Notes: generated by a model from the letters alone, not told the origin. A stretch of DNA of 64,000 bases from Pseudomonadota bacterium (GCA_016705325.1 JADIYJ010000003.1:310001-374000); one strand, 5' to 3'; positions 54,813-64,000 are shown, counted from the stretch's first letter. Program-made: numbers and translations.

Positions 54813-56129
54813 ATGAAGCGGCTGCAGATGGCGCCCGAAGAGGCGGATATCGTCGACCTCACGCATGCGGCGGAAGGCGTCGCCCGCATTGACGGCAAGA
54901 CCGTCTTCGTTGCCGACGCGCTGCCGGGCGAGCGCGTGGTGCTGCGGCGGACGCATCGTCAGCGCAAGCTCGACCATGCGGTCACGGAGCAGGTGCTGCG
55001 CGCCAGCCCGGACCGTGTGCTGCCGAAGTGTCCTCACTTCGGCCTCTGCGGGGGGTGCGCCCTGCAGCACCTCGCGCCAGACGCCCAACTCGCGTTCAAG
55101 CAATCGCAACTGATCGAGAACCTGTCACGGCTCGGCGCGGTCCACGCCGAGCGCCTGCTCGAGCCGCTCCGTGGTCCGGTCTGGAATTACCGCAGGCGCG
55201 CGCGCCTCGGCATCAAGCTGGTGCCACGGAAGGGCAAGGTGCTGGTCGGTTTTCGCGAGCGTTCGTCCCCGTACGTGGCCGACCTGCGCGAATGCCACGT
55301 GCTGGTCGAACCGGTTGGCGGGTTGATCGTACCGCTTGGCCAGATGGTCGAAGGCCTGACCATCGCCAGCCGGGTGCCCCAGGCCGAGGTTGCGGTGTCG
55401 GACGACGTCGTGGCACTCGTGCTGCGGGTACTCGACCCGCCGGTAGCGGCCGACCTCGAACGGATGGCGGCGTTCGAGCGCGAGTTCTCCGTCCGCATCT
55501 ACCTGCAACCCGGTGGCCCGGATACGATCGTGCCGCTCGATCCATCGCGCCCGCCGGCGCCGCTCAGCTATCGCCTGCCGGAGCACGGCATCGCGATCGA
55601 ATTCCAGCCGACCGATTTCATGCAGGTCAACGGCACGCTGAATCGGGCAATGGTTTCGCTTGCGCTTGACCTGCTGGAACCGCAAGCGGCCGATACGGTG
55701 CTCGACTTGTTCTGCGGTCTCGGTAATTTCTCGCTGCCGCTCGCGCGGCGCGCCGGTCAGGTCGTGGCGGTCGAAGCTGACGCAGGCCTGGTGCAGCGGG
55801 CGCGCGGCAATGCCGGGCGCAACAGCATCCCGAACGTCGAGTTCCACGTCGCCGACCTGTTCAAGGACGTGACGGGCCTGCCTTGGACGCTACGGCCTTA
55901 TGACAGCGTGCTGCTCGATCCGCCGCGAGCCGGGGCCAGGGAGATCCTGCCGGTCGTCGCCGGCAGCGGCGCCGGGCGCGTCGTGTATATTTCCTGCCAT
56001 TCGGGCAGTCTCGCGCGCGATGCGGGCCTGCTCGTCCGGGAGCATGGCTTCCGGCTGACGGCAACGGGTGTCATGGACATGTTCCCGCACACGACGCACG
56101 TCGAGGCGATGGCGGTGTTCGACCGGTGA
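54813..56129 (+). CDS. rlmD: 23S rRNA (uracil-1939-C5)-methyltransferase RlmD
   Basis: The 438-residue enzyme methylates U1939 of 23S rRNA. An N-terminal TRAM domain is followed by the 4Fe-4S ligands C73, C79, C82 (CPHFGLCGGC) and probably C158 (LREC). The AdoMet fold has VLDLFCGLGNFSLPLA near residue 297, and the catalytic Cys lies in YISCHSGSLARD near 394. It follows the exonuclease by 7 bases. Confidence 0.95.
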   Translation: MKRLQMAPEEADIVDLTHAAEGVARIDGKTVFVADALPGERVVLRRTHRQRKLDHAVTEQVLRASPDRVLPKCPHFGLCGGCALQHLAPDAQLAFKQSQLIENLSRLGAVHAERLLEPLRGPVWNYRRRARLGIKLVPRKGKVLVGFRERSSPYVADLRECHVLVEPVGGLIVPLGQMVEGLTIASRVPQAEVAVSDDVVALVLRVLDPPVAADLERMAAFEREFSVRIYLQPGGPDTIVPLDPSRPPAPLSYRLPEHGIAIEFQPTDFMQVNGTLNRAMVSLALDLLEPQAADTVLDLFCGLGNFSLPLARRAGQVVAVEADAGLVQRARGNAGRNSIPNVEFHVADLFKDVTGLPWTLRPYDSVLLDPPRAGAREILPVVAGSGAGRVVYISCHSGSLARDAGLLVREHGFRLTATGVMDMFPHTTHVEAMAVFDR

Positions 56130-56168
56130 GGACCGCATGACGCACGGCAGTGCACCTGGAGTGACGCG

Positions 56169-57212
56169 ATGACGCTCGGTCCGCTGATGGTCGACGTCGC
56201 CGGCTGCGAACTGACCGCCGAGGACCGGCGCGTCCTGTCGCACCCGCTGGTGGGCGCCGTCATCCTGTTCACGCGCAATTTCGACAGCTACCCACAGCTG
56301 GAAGCGCTGGTGCGGGAGATCCGGGCAGTACGGGTTCCGCCCTTGCTGGTCAGCGTGGATCACGAGGGCGGGCGCGTGCAGCGTTTCCGGCAGGAATTCA
56401 CGGTGCTGCCGGCGCAGCGAGCGATCGGCCATGCGTACGACCTGGACCCCGAGGCCGGACGCCGTCTCGCCTGGCAGTGCGGTTGGCTGCTCGCAGCCGA
56501 GTTGCGTTCGATCGGCATCGACCTGAGTTTCGCGCCCTGCATCGACCTCGATTACGGTGTCAGCGAAGTCATCGGCGACCGGGCGTATCACCGCGATCCC
56601 GAGGTGGTGTCGCGCCTGGGCGTCGCCTGCATGCAGGGAATGCGCACGGCCGGCATGGCTGCCACTGCAAAGCATTTCCCAGGCCACGGCGCCGTCGTCG
56701 CCGACTCGCACAAGGCACTGCCGATCGACCGCCGGCCATTGCACGAACTCACCGACGAGTTGTTGCCGTACCGACGCATGATCGCGAACGGCCTGACGTC
56801 CGTGATGGTCGCGCACGTGCTGTTCCCTGAGGTCGATGAAGCGCCCGCGGGCTTCTCGGCGCGCTGGATCCAGCAGGAACTGCGCTGGGGCCTCGGCTTC
56901 ACCGGTGCAGTTTTCTCCGACGATCTCAGCATGGGTGGCGCCGCGTATGCGGGCACGGTCCCCGAGCGTGCTCGCCGAGCGATCGAGGCGGGCTGTGACC
57001 TGCTGCCGATCTGCAACGACCGTCCGGCCGTGCTTGCCACGCTGACCGAACTCGAAGGCGCGGCAGATCCGCTGAGCCAGGTGCGCCTCGTGCGGCTGCA
57101 CGGCCGGCCGATGCCGGCCCGCGAACAACTGCGCAGGACGGCGCAATGGGCCGAATGCCAGCGCGCGATCGACCACTGCCGTGACGCGCCAAGCCTGCAA
57201 CTGAACGCCTGA
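56169..57212 (+). CDS. nagZ: Beta-N-acetylhexosaminidase NagZ
   Basis: The 347-residue family 3 glycosidase removes GlcNAc from anhydromuropeptides in cytoplasmic peptidoglycan recycling. VDHEGGRVQRFR near residue 66, KHFPGHGAVVADSHKALP with K168-H169, and FSDDLSMGGA near 252 (catalytic Asp) are diagnostic. The length matches E. coli (341). Confidence 0.96.
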   Translation: MTLGPLMVDVAGCELTAEDRRVLSHPLVGAVILFTRNFDSYPQLEALVREIRAVRVPPLLVSVDHEGGRVQRFRQEFTVLPAQRAIGHAYDLDPEAGRRLAWQCGWLLAAELRSIGIDLSFAPCIDLDYGVSEVIGDRAYHRDPEVVSRLGVACMQGMRTAGMAATAKHFPGHGAVVADSHKALPIDRRPLHELTDELLPYRRMIANGLTSVMVAHVLFPEVDEAPAGFSARWIQQELRWGLGFTGAVFSDDLSMGGAAYAGTVPERARRAIEAGCDLLPICNDRPAVLATLTELEGAADPLSQVRLVRLHGRPMPAREQLRRTAQWAECQRAIDHCRDAPSLQLNA

Positions 57213-57245
57213 CGACGAACCGGGGCGCGGGGGAGTTCCACAACG

Positions 57246-58124
57246 ATGACTGACGCAGCGACCGTGACGACGACCGGCGACACGCAACTGCTCGGCGAGG
57301 TGCTGCGGCACGCGCTTGACGGCATTGCCGTGGTCGAAACCAGCGACGGAATCATGAGGGTCACCTACGGCAATGCGACGCTCGCCGCGCTGTTGCGCCG
57401 CTCGGAGGAATGGGTGGCCGGACACCGGCTCGAGGACGTCGAAGTCGAAGCTCCCGCGGATCCCAACCTGACCAACGCGGGCGTCGGTTCCCGCGTCCGG
57501 CTGAAGCGCGTCGATGGCACGCTGATCGACTGCGAGCGCTGGGCGGTGATGCTGTCGGGCGGGCGGATGGCGCTCTATTACCGGCCCGTGCCGCGCACCT
57601 CGCCGGGTGCCCTTGCGGCGGCCCTCGAGCGTTCCAGCGGCGTCGGCACCGAGGAGCAGTTGCTCGAGATGCTCGTGCGCGACTGGTCGATCGGCCAGCG
57701 CGACGGGCGCAGCGTCACCCTGATGCACTTCGAGATCGATTCCTGGGCCGATTACCTCGAGATATTCGGCCGCGGCGCCAGTGACAACGTGCTGCGGCAG
57801 GTCGGACGGACCATCGCCTCCGTGATGAAGCGCGCCAGCGACGTGGTCGCACGTGCGGGCCAGGGCGGGTTCCTCGTGCTCGGTGTCGCCATGGAGGCCG
57901 ATGCAGCGCTGCGTTTTGCCGACCAGATCGTCTCGCGCATCCGTTCGCTTTCGATCCATCACCCGCGTTCCGTGACGGGCAAGTTCCTCACGGTGAGTGC
58001 GGGCGTGGTCACCACGCAGCCGCCGCGCGGGGCGAGCCACGCGACGATGCTGGAGGCCACGCAGGTGGCCGTGGGCGAGGCGACGTCGGGCGGCGGCAAT
58101 CGTGCCATCCGTGGGGAAATCTGA
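57246..58124 (+). CDS. PAS plus degenerate GGDEF protein
   Basis: The 292-residue soluble protein has a PAS-like N-terminal half (about residues 15-110, HALDGIAVVETSDGIMRVTY) and a GGDEF-fold C-terminal half (about 155-285). The signature loop reads ARAGQGGFLVLG (residues 202-213), so GQGGF replaces GGDEF and the catalytic acidic residues are gone. Cyclic-di-GMP synthesis is therefore unlikely; a binding or scaffolding role is possible. GGGGGAG lies before the ATG. It ends three bases from the convergent mfd stop. Confidence 0.72.
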   Translation: MTDAATVTTTGDTQLLGEVLRHALDGIAVVETSDGIMRVTYGNATLAALLRRSEEWVAGHRLEDVEVEAPADPNLTNAGVGSRVRLKRVDGTLIDCERWAVMLSGGRMALYYRPVPRTSPGALAAALERSSGVGTEEQLLEMLVRDWSIGQRDGRSVTLMHFEIDSWADYLEIFGRGASDNVLRQVGRTIASVMKRASDVVARAGQGGFLVLGVAMEADAALRFADQIVSRIRSLSIHHPRSVTGKFLTVSAGVVTTQPPRGASHATMLEATQVAVGEATSGGGNRAIRGEI

Positions 58125-58127
58125 GTC

Positions 58128-61100
58128 CTAGTGCGGCACGCAGCGGGTGAGTTCGTCGAGCAGCTTCTGCGCGGCCAGGAACCGCTCTTCAGGGTCGTCC
58201 CACTTGCCCGACACGCGGATCTTCTTCGGCCCGTCGAAGCGCATCGCCCGGTTGCTCTGCTGCAGCAGCAGGATGAGCGAGCCCGGGTCGAGCGGTGTCT
58301 CGTCGCCGAATGCGACCGAGCCGCTGGCACTGCCGAGGTCCATGCGCTCGACGGCCAGCGGAGTGGCTGCCACGCGCAGTCGCGCGATCCGGAAGAGGTT
58401 CTTCGCCGGGTCGGGCAGCGACCCGAAGCGGTCCATCGTTTCGGCCTGCAGGTCGTCGAGCTCCATGACCGACTGCACCGACGAGATCCGCTTGTAGAGC
58501 ACGAGCCGCGCGTGCACGTCGGGCAGGTAGCCTTCAGGCAGCAGTGACGGCACGTGCAGGTCGATCTCGGGCCCGTGGTGCAGCGGCTTCTCCAGCTCCG
58601 GTGTCTTTCCAGCCTGCATGGCCTTCACGGCGCGTTCGAGCAGCTCCAGGTAGAGCGCAAAGCCGACTTCCTGGATCTGGCCGCTCTGGCCTTCGCCGAG
58701 CAGTTCGCCGGCGCCGCGGATCTCGAGGTCGTGCGTGGCGAGCACGAAGCCGGCACCGAGGTCTTCCAGTGATTCGATGGCCTCGAGCCGGCGCGCGGCA
58801 TCGGCCGTCATGGCGTTCTTCGGTGGCGTGATCAGGTACGCGTAGGCCTGGTGATGCGAGCGGCCGACGCGACCGCGCAGCTGGTGCAGCTGCGCCAGGC
58901 CGAAGCGGTCGGCGCGGTCGATGATGATCGTGTTCGCGGTCGGCACGTCGATGCCGCTCTCGATGATCGTCGTGCACAGCAGCAGGTTGGCGCGCTTGTG
59001 GTAGAAATCCAGCATCACCTGTTCGAGGTCGCGTTCGCGCATCTGGCCGTGACCGATCACGATGCGCGCTTCCGGCACCAGCTCGGCCAGTTGCTGCGCC
59101 GTCTTCTGGATCGTCTCGACACTGTTGTGGACGAAATATACCTGGCCGCCGCGGCGCAGTTCACGCAGGCACGCCTCGCGCACGGTGGGGGCGCTCCATT
59201 CGGCCACGAACGTCTTGATTGAGAGCCGCGCTGCCGGCGGTGTGGTGATCAGCGAGAGATCGCGCAGGCCGCCCAGCGCCATGTTGAGCGTGCGCGGGAT
59301 CGGCGTCGCCGTCAGCGTCAGCACGTCGACTTCGGCGCGCAGCGACTTGAGTCGTTCCTTGTCGCGCACGCCGAAACGGTGTTCCTCGTCGATGATGACG
59401 AGCCCGAGGTCCTTGAACCTCACACCCGGCTGCAGCAGGCGGTGGGTGCCGACGACGATGTCCACCTTGCCGGACGCGAGCCCGTCGAGCGCCGCCTTCG
59501 ACTGCGCGCCGGCGCGGAAGCGCGACAGCAGCTCGATCTTCACGGGCCAGTCGGCGAAGCGATCGGCGAACGTCTCGAAGTGCTGCTGTGCCAGGAGGGT
59601 CGTCGGCACGAGGACCGCGACCTGCTTGCCGCCCTGGACGGCGACAAACGCCGCGCGCAAGGCCACTTCGGTCTTGCCGAAGCCGACGTCGCCGCAGATC
59701 ACACGGTCCATCGGCTTGCCCGAGCGCAGGTCGTCGATCACGGCGCGGATGGCGTTCAGTTGATCGACGGTCTCTTCGAACGGGAACCCGGCCTCGAAGG
59801 CACGCACCTGCTGCTCGTCCACCGGGAAGGCGTGGCCCTCGCGCGCAGCGCGACGCGCATAGACGTCGAGCAATTCCGCCGCCGCATCTCGAATCTTCGC
59901 TGCGGCGCGCGCGCGTGCCTTCGCCCACTGCTCGCCACCGAGCTTGTGCAGCGGCGCGGACTCTGCGGGTGCGCCGGTGTAGCGGCTGATGCGCTCGAGC
60001 GCCTGGACGGGCACGTAGAGCCTGTCGCCCTCCGCATATTCGAGCACGAGGAACTCGGCGGTCATGCCGCCGGCATCCATCGTCGTCAGGCCGGTGTAGC
60101 GGCCGACGCCGTAATCTTCGTGCACGACCGGCGCGCCGGGACGCAGGTCCGCAAGCTGTTGAATGATCCTGGCAGGATCGCGGTCGGTCCGCCGCCGCCG
60201 TCGTTCCTGGCGGGCTCGCTCGCCGAACAGCTGTTCCTCGGCGTAGATCGTGACCGCGGGCTCGCGCAGCGTGACGCCAGAGGCGAGCGGCGCGACCGCG
60301 AGGGCGATGCGCGCGTCCGACTCGAGGAACTCGCGCCAGGTGCCGACGACCCTGGCGGTGATGGCGTAGGGCCGCAGCAGGTCGAGCAGGAGTTCGCGAC
60401 GACCTGCCGATTCGGCGGCCAGCAACACGCGTCCATCGGTGCAGCGCAGCTGGTCCGCAAAGGCATGCAGCGTCTCTTCGCGGCGCTGGTCGATGCGGGC
60501 GGACGGTGCCGCTTCGGTCTGGAAGTCGACTTCCGGTACCACCGTTTCGAACTGGGATGAAATCGCCGCGGGCGCCTCGGTACCCGCCGCAGGCGGCGGC
60601 GCCGCCCCGAGCAGTATGTGCGGCAGCGCGGTGGTGGCGGCGAGCCACTCGTCCACGGGAACGCAGATCTCGGCCGGGTCGAGCACGGGATGCTCGATGT
60701 CATACCGCCGTTCTTCGTGCCGTTCAACCACCGCGCGCCAGGCATCGCGCAGACCTGCGTCGTGCCCGGCAGGCAGAATCACCGTGGCGCTCGCGGGCAG
60801 GTAGTCGAGCAGCGTCGCGGTCTGCTCGAAGAACAGCGGCAGGTAGTACTCGATACCGGCCGGCGCGAGACCCTCGCCGACGTCGCGATAGAGCGGCATG
60901 CGCGTCAGGTCGCCCGCGAAGCGCGTGCGGAAGCGGCGTCGGAAGTCCTTGATTGCCTCGGGCGACAGGCTGAATTCACGGGCCGGCAGCAGGTCGAGCC
61001 GTGGCAGTTTCTCGAGCGAGCGCTGCGATTCGGCATCGAAGCTGCGGATGCTTTCGATGACGTCGTCGAACAGGTCGATCCGCAGCGGCGATTCGCTGCC

Positions 61101-61628
61101 CATCGGAAACACGTCGAACAGTGAGCCGCGGATGGCGAAATCGCCGGGCTCACCCACCTGCGGCACGCTGGCGTAGCCGGCGCTCGTGAGGCGCAGCCGG
61201 AACTGCTCGAGATCCAGCGCCTCGCCGGCCCTGAGACTGAGCGCATGGCCATCAATGAACGTGCGGGGCGGCAGTCGCTGCAAGGCGGTCGGCACGTCGA
61301 CGATCACGATGCCGCGCCGCAGCGCCGGCAGGCGCGCCATCGTGCGCAGGCGCTGCGAAATGATGTCGGGATGCGGCGAGAACTGGTCGTACGGCAACGT
61401 CTCGTAACCGGGGAAGCCGAAGACAGGGACGTCACCCGCACGGAAGAACGCCAGTTCCTCCTCCAGGCGTGCGGCCGTCGCCGCGTCGCCGGTCACCAGC
61501 AGGATCGGACCGGGGGCCTGCGCGGCCGCGCGCGCAACCTGCAGGGCCGTGGCGGCCCCGGTCAGGCCGATCCAGCGCAGGCTGGGATGTTCGTTCGTGG
61601 GCAGCAGGGCGGGTTGGTCGACGGGCAT
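58128..61628 (-). CDS. mfd: Transcription-repair coupling factor Mfd
   Basis: The 1166-residue translocase removes stalled RNA polymerase and recruits UvrA. UvrB-like N-terminal modules (about residues 10-350), an RNA-polymerase-interacting domain near 480-560 (PGAPVVHEDYGVGRYTGL) and the helicase motor follow: Walker A GDVGFGKTEVALR, DEEH in VIIDEEHRFGV, and TATPIPRTLNMAL. A C-terminal TRCF domain ends the protein. ATG 61628 (MPVDQPALLP) is preferred over an in-frame start 20 codons upstream. Confidence 0.97.
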   Translation of the reverse strand: MPVDQPALLPTNEHPSLRWIGLTGAATALQVARAAAQAPGPILLVTGDAATAARLEEELAFFRAGDVPVFGFPGYETLPYDQFSPHPDIISQRLRTMARLPALRRGIVIVDVPTALQRLPPRTFIDGHALSLRAGEALDLEQFRLRLTSAGYASVPQVGEPGDFAIRGSLFDVFPMGSESPLRIDLFDDVIESIRSFDAESQRSLEKLPRLDLLPAREFSLSPEAIKDFRRRFRTRFAGDLTRMPLYRDVGEGLAPAGIEYYLPLFFEQTATLLDYLPASATVILPAGHDAGLRDAWRAVVERHEERRYDIEHPVLDPAEICVPVDEWLAATTALPHILLGAAPPPAAGTEAPAAISSQFETVVPEVDFQTEAAPSARIDQRREETLHAFADQLRCTDGRVLLAAESAGRRELLLDLLRPYAITARVVGTWREFLESDARIALAVAPLASGVTLREPAVTIYAEEQLFGERARQERRRRRTDRDPARIIQQLADLRPGAPVVHEDYGVGRYTGLTTMDAGGMTAEFLVLEYAEGDRLYVPVQALERISRYTGAPAESAPLHKLGGEQWAKARARAAAKIRDAAAELLDVYARRAAREGHAFPVDEQQVRAFEAGFPFEETVDQLNAIRAVIDDLRSGKPMDRVICGDVGFGKTEVALRAAFVAVQGGKQVAVLVPTTLLAQQHFETFADRFADWPVKIELLSRFRAGAQSKAALDGLASGKVDIVVGTHRLLQPGVRFKDLGLVIIDEEHRFGVRDKERLKSLRAEVDVLTLTATPIPRTLNMALGGLRDLSLITTPPAARLSIKTFVAEWSAPTVREACLRELRRGGQVYFVHNSVETIQKTAQQLAELVPEARIVIGHGQMRERDLEQVMLDFYHKRANLLLCTTIIESGIDVPTANTIIIDRADRFGLAQLHQLRGRVGRSHHQAYAYLITPPKNAMTADAARRLEAIESLEDLGAGFVLATHDLEIRGAGELLGEGQSGQIQEVGFALYLELLERAVKAMQAGKTPELEKPLHHGPEIDLHVPSLLPEGYLPDVHARLVLYKRISSVQSVMELDDLQAETMDRFGSLPDPAKNLFRIARLRVAATPLAVERMDLGSASGSVAFGDETPLDPGSLILLLQQSNRAMRFDGPKKIRVSGKWDDPEERFLAAQKLLDELTRCVPH

Positions 61629-61783
61629 TGGATTCCAGCGGGCAATAGACGACGCTCTCCCGCGCCTGGACGCGGCAGAGATTCGCAAGGAACGTCGACG
61701 GGGTTGTGCCCCGCCGCTGGCCCGGCGCGGAGGCCGGATGCCCCCGCTTCAGGCGGGGGAGGCGGCAATTCTAGCGGTTTGGC

Positions 61784-62071
61784 TCAGCGGCCGAGCGTGA
61801 CGGCGTGTACGACGTGGTCGTACTCGAAAAAGACGATCTTGTCCGCGTAGACCCACCGCGTGATCGGTGGCTGTCCGACCGCGGCAACCCGCTCGGTCGG
61901 CGCGCCGAACTGGTGCTCCACCTGAACCATCGTCTGGCCACGGCCAGGCGTAGCCACCGCGCTGGCGGCGGCTGGCGGATTCGCCATGTCGAGGGTCTGG
62001 GCGGGCAGGGCCGGCGCTGTCGCAAGTCCGGCCAGGCAGAGGCTGATTGCCGTGAATGTTTGCGTGCGCAT
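61784..62071 (-). CDS. Small secreted protein with BamE/SmpA-like motif
   Basis: The 95-residue protein reads leftward from ATG 62071. It has a signal peptide (cleavage after LPAQ or near residue 24), then GQTMVQVEHQFGAPTERVAA and PPITRWVYADKIVFFEYDHV, which resembles the short repeats of the SmpA/OmlA (BamE) fold. No lipobox Cys is seen, so it is more likely periplasmic than a lipoprotein. It lies 155 bases before mfd in the same direction and diverges from the lolC-like gene. Function unknown. Confidence 0.65.
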   Translation of the reverse strand: MRTQTFTAISLCLAGLATAPALPAQTLDMANPPAAASAVATPGRGQTMVQVEHQFGAPTERVAAVGQPPITRWVYADKIVFFEYDHVVHAVTLGR

Positions 62072-62245
62072 GCTTCCGTGTCTCCGGTGAGGCCCACCGG
62101 ACTATAACATTCGACGCGCGGGAGCCAGAGCGTCGCAGCCTAATTCCTTGTTCCAGTTCACTATCTGGCCCGGCGGGAAACGTGCAAAGCCGGGCTGCGC
62201 CGGGTAGCCTTGCGGCCTTCCGTCCCACGCGAGCCTCGATTCACG

Positions 62246-63496
62246 GTGTTCCACCCGTTGCCCGTCTTCGTCGGCCTGCGCTACGTCCGCACCCGCAGGC
62301 AGGGCTTTTTCGTCTCGTTCATCTCCTGGATCTCGATGGCCGGCGTGTGTCTCGGCGTCGCGGCGCTGATCACCATCATTTCGGTCATGAACGGCTTCGA
62401 GGGCGAACTGCGCAACCGCCTGGTTTCGCTCACGGCGCACGCCACCGTGTCTGGCCCGCCCGAGCGGCTGGCGAACTGGCAGGCGGTCACCGACAGTATT
62501 CGAACCGTGCCGGGCGTGGAGGGCGTCGCGCCTTTCGTGGACGTGCAGGCGATGCTTGGACGCACCGGCTTGCTCGAACCGGTGCTGCTGCACGGCATCG
62601 ATCCGGCCGCTGAAGCGCAGGTGTCGTCGATCGAACAGAACCTGCTGCAAGGGAAACTCAGCGACCTCGAGCCTGGCGCGCGCGGCATGGTCATCGGTCG
62701 CGTGCTCGCGTGGCAGATCGGCGCCGAAGTCGGTGATGAACTTACCGTGATGGTGCCCGGCCGCGACATGCTCGCGGCGGGTGGCCGGCCGCTGCTGCAG
62801 ACCTTCACCGTCACCGGGATCTTCGAAGTCGGGCTGCAGGATCACGATGCTTCGCTGGCGCTCGTGTCGATCGCCGATGCGGCTGACTTGACCGGTGCTG
62901 CCAACGCGACTCCCGCCGGACTGCGCATCCGCTTCGACGACGTGATGAACGCACCCGCGCGCACCGCCGACCTGCGCCGGGCGGTCGGCGCGGGGCTGCA
63001 GGTCAAGGACTGGAGCGAGGAACACTCGGCGTACTTCCGGGCGATCCGCATCGAGAAGACGATGATGAGCCTGATCCTGCTGCTCGTCGTCGCGGTGGCT
63101 GCGTTCAACATCGTGGCTGCGCTGGTGATGGTGGTCAATGAAAAGCGTTCGGACATCGCGATCCTGCGCACGCTCGGCATGACCCCGCGCGGGATCGTCG
63201 GCGTCTTTCTCACCCAGGGCCTGGTGATCGGCACCGTCGGGACACTGTTCGGACTCGTGCTGGGCGTGCTGGTCGCTGCCAACGTGGGCACCATCGTGCC
63301 CGTGCTCGAACGTGTGTTCCGCTTCCACGTGATGGACCCGTCGGTCTACTACATCACGCAGATTCCATCGGAACTCAGGGTCGGGCAGATCCTCGCCATC
63401 ACCCTGGTTGCGTTCACGCTCACGGTCGTGGCGACGATCTATCCGGCGATCCGCGGCGCGGCCACCCAGCCCGCCGAAGCGTTGCGGTACGAATGA
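62246..63496 (+). CDS. lolC: Lipoprotein-releasing ABC transporter permease LolC/LolE
   Basis: The 416-residue inner-membrane permease extracts outer-membrane lipoproteins for delivery to LolA. It has an N-terminal helix after GLRYVRTRRQGFFVSFISW, a large periplasmic domain (about residues 50-255) and three C-terminal FtsX-type helices (MMSLILLLVVAVAAFNIVAA, ALVMVVNEKRSDIAILRTLG). GTG 62246 gives the family start; an upstream in-frame ATG would add 12 unconserved residues. It overlaps the next permease by ATGA. Confidence 0.92.
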   Translation: MFHPLPVFVGLRYVRTRRQGFFVSFISWISMAGVCLGVAALITIISVMNGFEGELRNRLVSLTAHATVSGPPERLANWQAVTDSIRTVPGVEGVAPFVDVQAMLGRTGLLEPVLLHGIDPAAEAQVSSIEQNLLQGKLSDLEPGARGMVIGRVLAWQIGAEVGDELTVMVPGRDMLAAGGRPLLQTFTVTGIFEVGLQDHDASLALVSIADAADLTGAANATPAGLRIRFDDVMNAPARTADLRRAVGAGLQVKDWSEEHSAYFRAIRIEKTMMSLILLLVVAVAAFNIVAALVMVVNEKRSDIAILRTLGMTPRGIVGVFLTQGLVIGTVGTLFGLVLGVLVAANVGTIVPVLERVFRFHVMDPSVYYITQIPSELRVGQILAITLVAFTLTVVATIYPAIRGAATQPAEALRYE

Positions 63497-64000
63497 TCGT
63501 GGCTGGGAGCGGCATCCCGTTCGAACTCACGATCGGTCGGCGCTACCTGCGTTCGACCGGTAACCGCTTCCTGTCCTTCATCTCCCTGATCTCCATGGTG
63601 GGCGTGGCGATCGGCGTGGCCGTGCTGATCGTGGTGCTGTCGGTGATGAACGGATTCGAGCACGAACTGCGGTCACGCATCCTGAGCCTGACGTCGCATG
63701 CGACGGTAACGGCCTTCGGCGAGGGGCTCGCCGGCTGGGACGCGATGCGGGAGACAGCGCTGAAGAACCCACGCGTGTCGGCAGCAGCGCCGTTCGTGGA
63801 AGCCGAGACGCTGCTGATCGCCGATCACGCCGCGGGTGCTTCGAGCGCCGCCACTCTGCGTGGCATTGACCCGGTGCTCGAGGCGCAGGTCTCTGCGCTT
63901 GGCGAACGGCTCACCAGCGGCTCGATGCAGTCGCTGCAGCCGGGCGCCTTCAGCATCCTGCTGGGCGACGAACTGGCGAACAAGCTCGGTGTTGCCCTGG
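63493..64000 (+). CDS. lolE: Second LolC/LolE-type permease (C-terminus beyond window)
   Basis: ATG 63493 overlaps the upstream stop and opens a frame of 169 codons that leaves the window. LTIGRRYLRSTGNRFLSFIS and VLSVMNGFEHELRSRILSLT closely parallel the first permease, so the two are tandem paralogues that would form a LolC-LolE heterodimer. LolC versus LolE assignment is by order only. lolD is not visible and is expected downstream. Confidence 0.88.
   Translation, partial: MIVAGSGIPFELTIGRRYLRSTGNRFLSFISLISMVGVAIGVAVLIVVLSVMNGFEHELRSRILSLTSHATVTAFGEGLAGWDAMRETALKNPRVSAAAPFVEAETLLIADHAAGASSAATLRGIDPVLEAQVSALGERLTSGSMQSLQPGAFSILLGDELANKLGVAL

Overview
This 64 kb window is high-GC chromosomal DNA from a gammaproteobacterium. 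It is almost entirely housekeeping and envelope-biogenesis genes in the classical gammaproteobacterial order. Two small neighbourhoods point towards the Xanthomonadales/Nevskiales/Steroidobacterales side of the class: an RpfE-like gene next to recJ-prfB-lysS, and a DUF1674 (SDHAF4-like) gene ahead of sdhC. This placement is inferred from gene order and protein motifs; no rRNA or tRNA gene is visible. The replicon looks like a draft or metagenome-derived contig, because several genes carry lesions that would be hard to tolerate if real.

Region 1 (1-30.8 kb). glnD (partial) and map run leftward. A strong promoter with a GC-rich discriminator and a structured leader then starts a rightward run: rpsB-tsf-pyrH-frr-uppS-cdsA-dxr-rseP-bamA-skp-lpxD-fabZ-lpxA-lpxB-rnhB-dnaE-(terB-like)-accA-tilS-pyrG-kdsA-eno-ftsB-ispD-ispF-truD-surE-pcm. 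Many genes overlap by ATGA/GTGA/TTGA, which suggests translational coupling. Together they supply translation factors, isoprenoid and undecaprenyl precursors, phospholipid, lipid A, Kdo and outer-membrane protein assembly. An smr remnant (leftward, internally deleted and frameshifted) lies between truD and surE.

Region 2 (30.8-43.8 kb). A leftward Mth938-like gene is followed by rpfE-like, recJ, prfB (with the programmed +1 frameshift) and lysS. A DUF1254 gene sits between lysS and convergent ygfZ, and 9-bp purine-rich repeats start directly after both flanking stop codons. The succinate dehydrogenase genes follow: DUF1674, sdhC, sdhD, sdhA, sdhB, sdhE. A large inverted heptamer repeat separates sdhA from sdhB.

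Region 3 (43.8-58.1 kb). ygfX, then the sigma-E module rpoE-rseA-rseB-rseC, a frameshifted glutaredoxin-like gene, lepA, lepB, a DUF4845 gene, rnc-era, recO, pdxJ, acpS, a PolB-like 3'-5' exonuclease, rlmD, nagZ and a PAS/degenerate-GGDEF gene. RseP (region 1) is the protease that would cleave RseA (region 3), so most of the sigma-E circuit is in this window.

Region 4 (58.1-64 kb). mfd and a small BamE-like periplasmic protein run leftward. Two adjacent LolC/LolE-type permease genes run rightward, the second cut by the window edge.

The most notable observations are structural. rpsB and tsf form one open frame, and the codon pattern suggests a lost base. rnc and era are fused in frame with the Era P-loop missing. 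A glutaredoxin gene carries an extra base. Two unusual intergenic repeat arrangements are present. I see no mobile element, CRISPR array, prophage, secondary-metabolite cluster or defence system, and no convincing new biological system.
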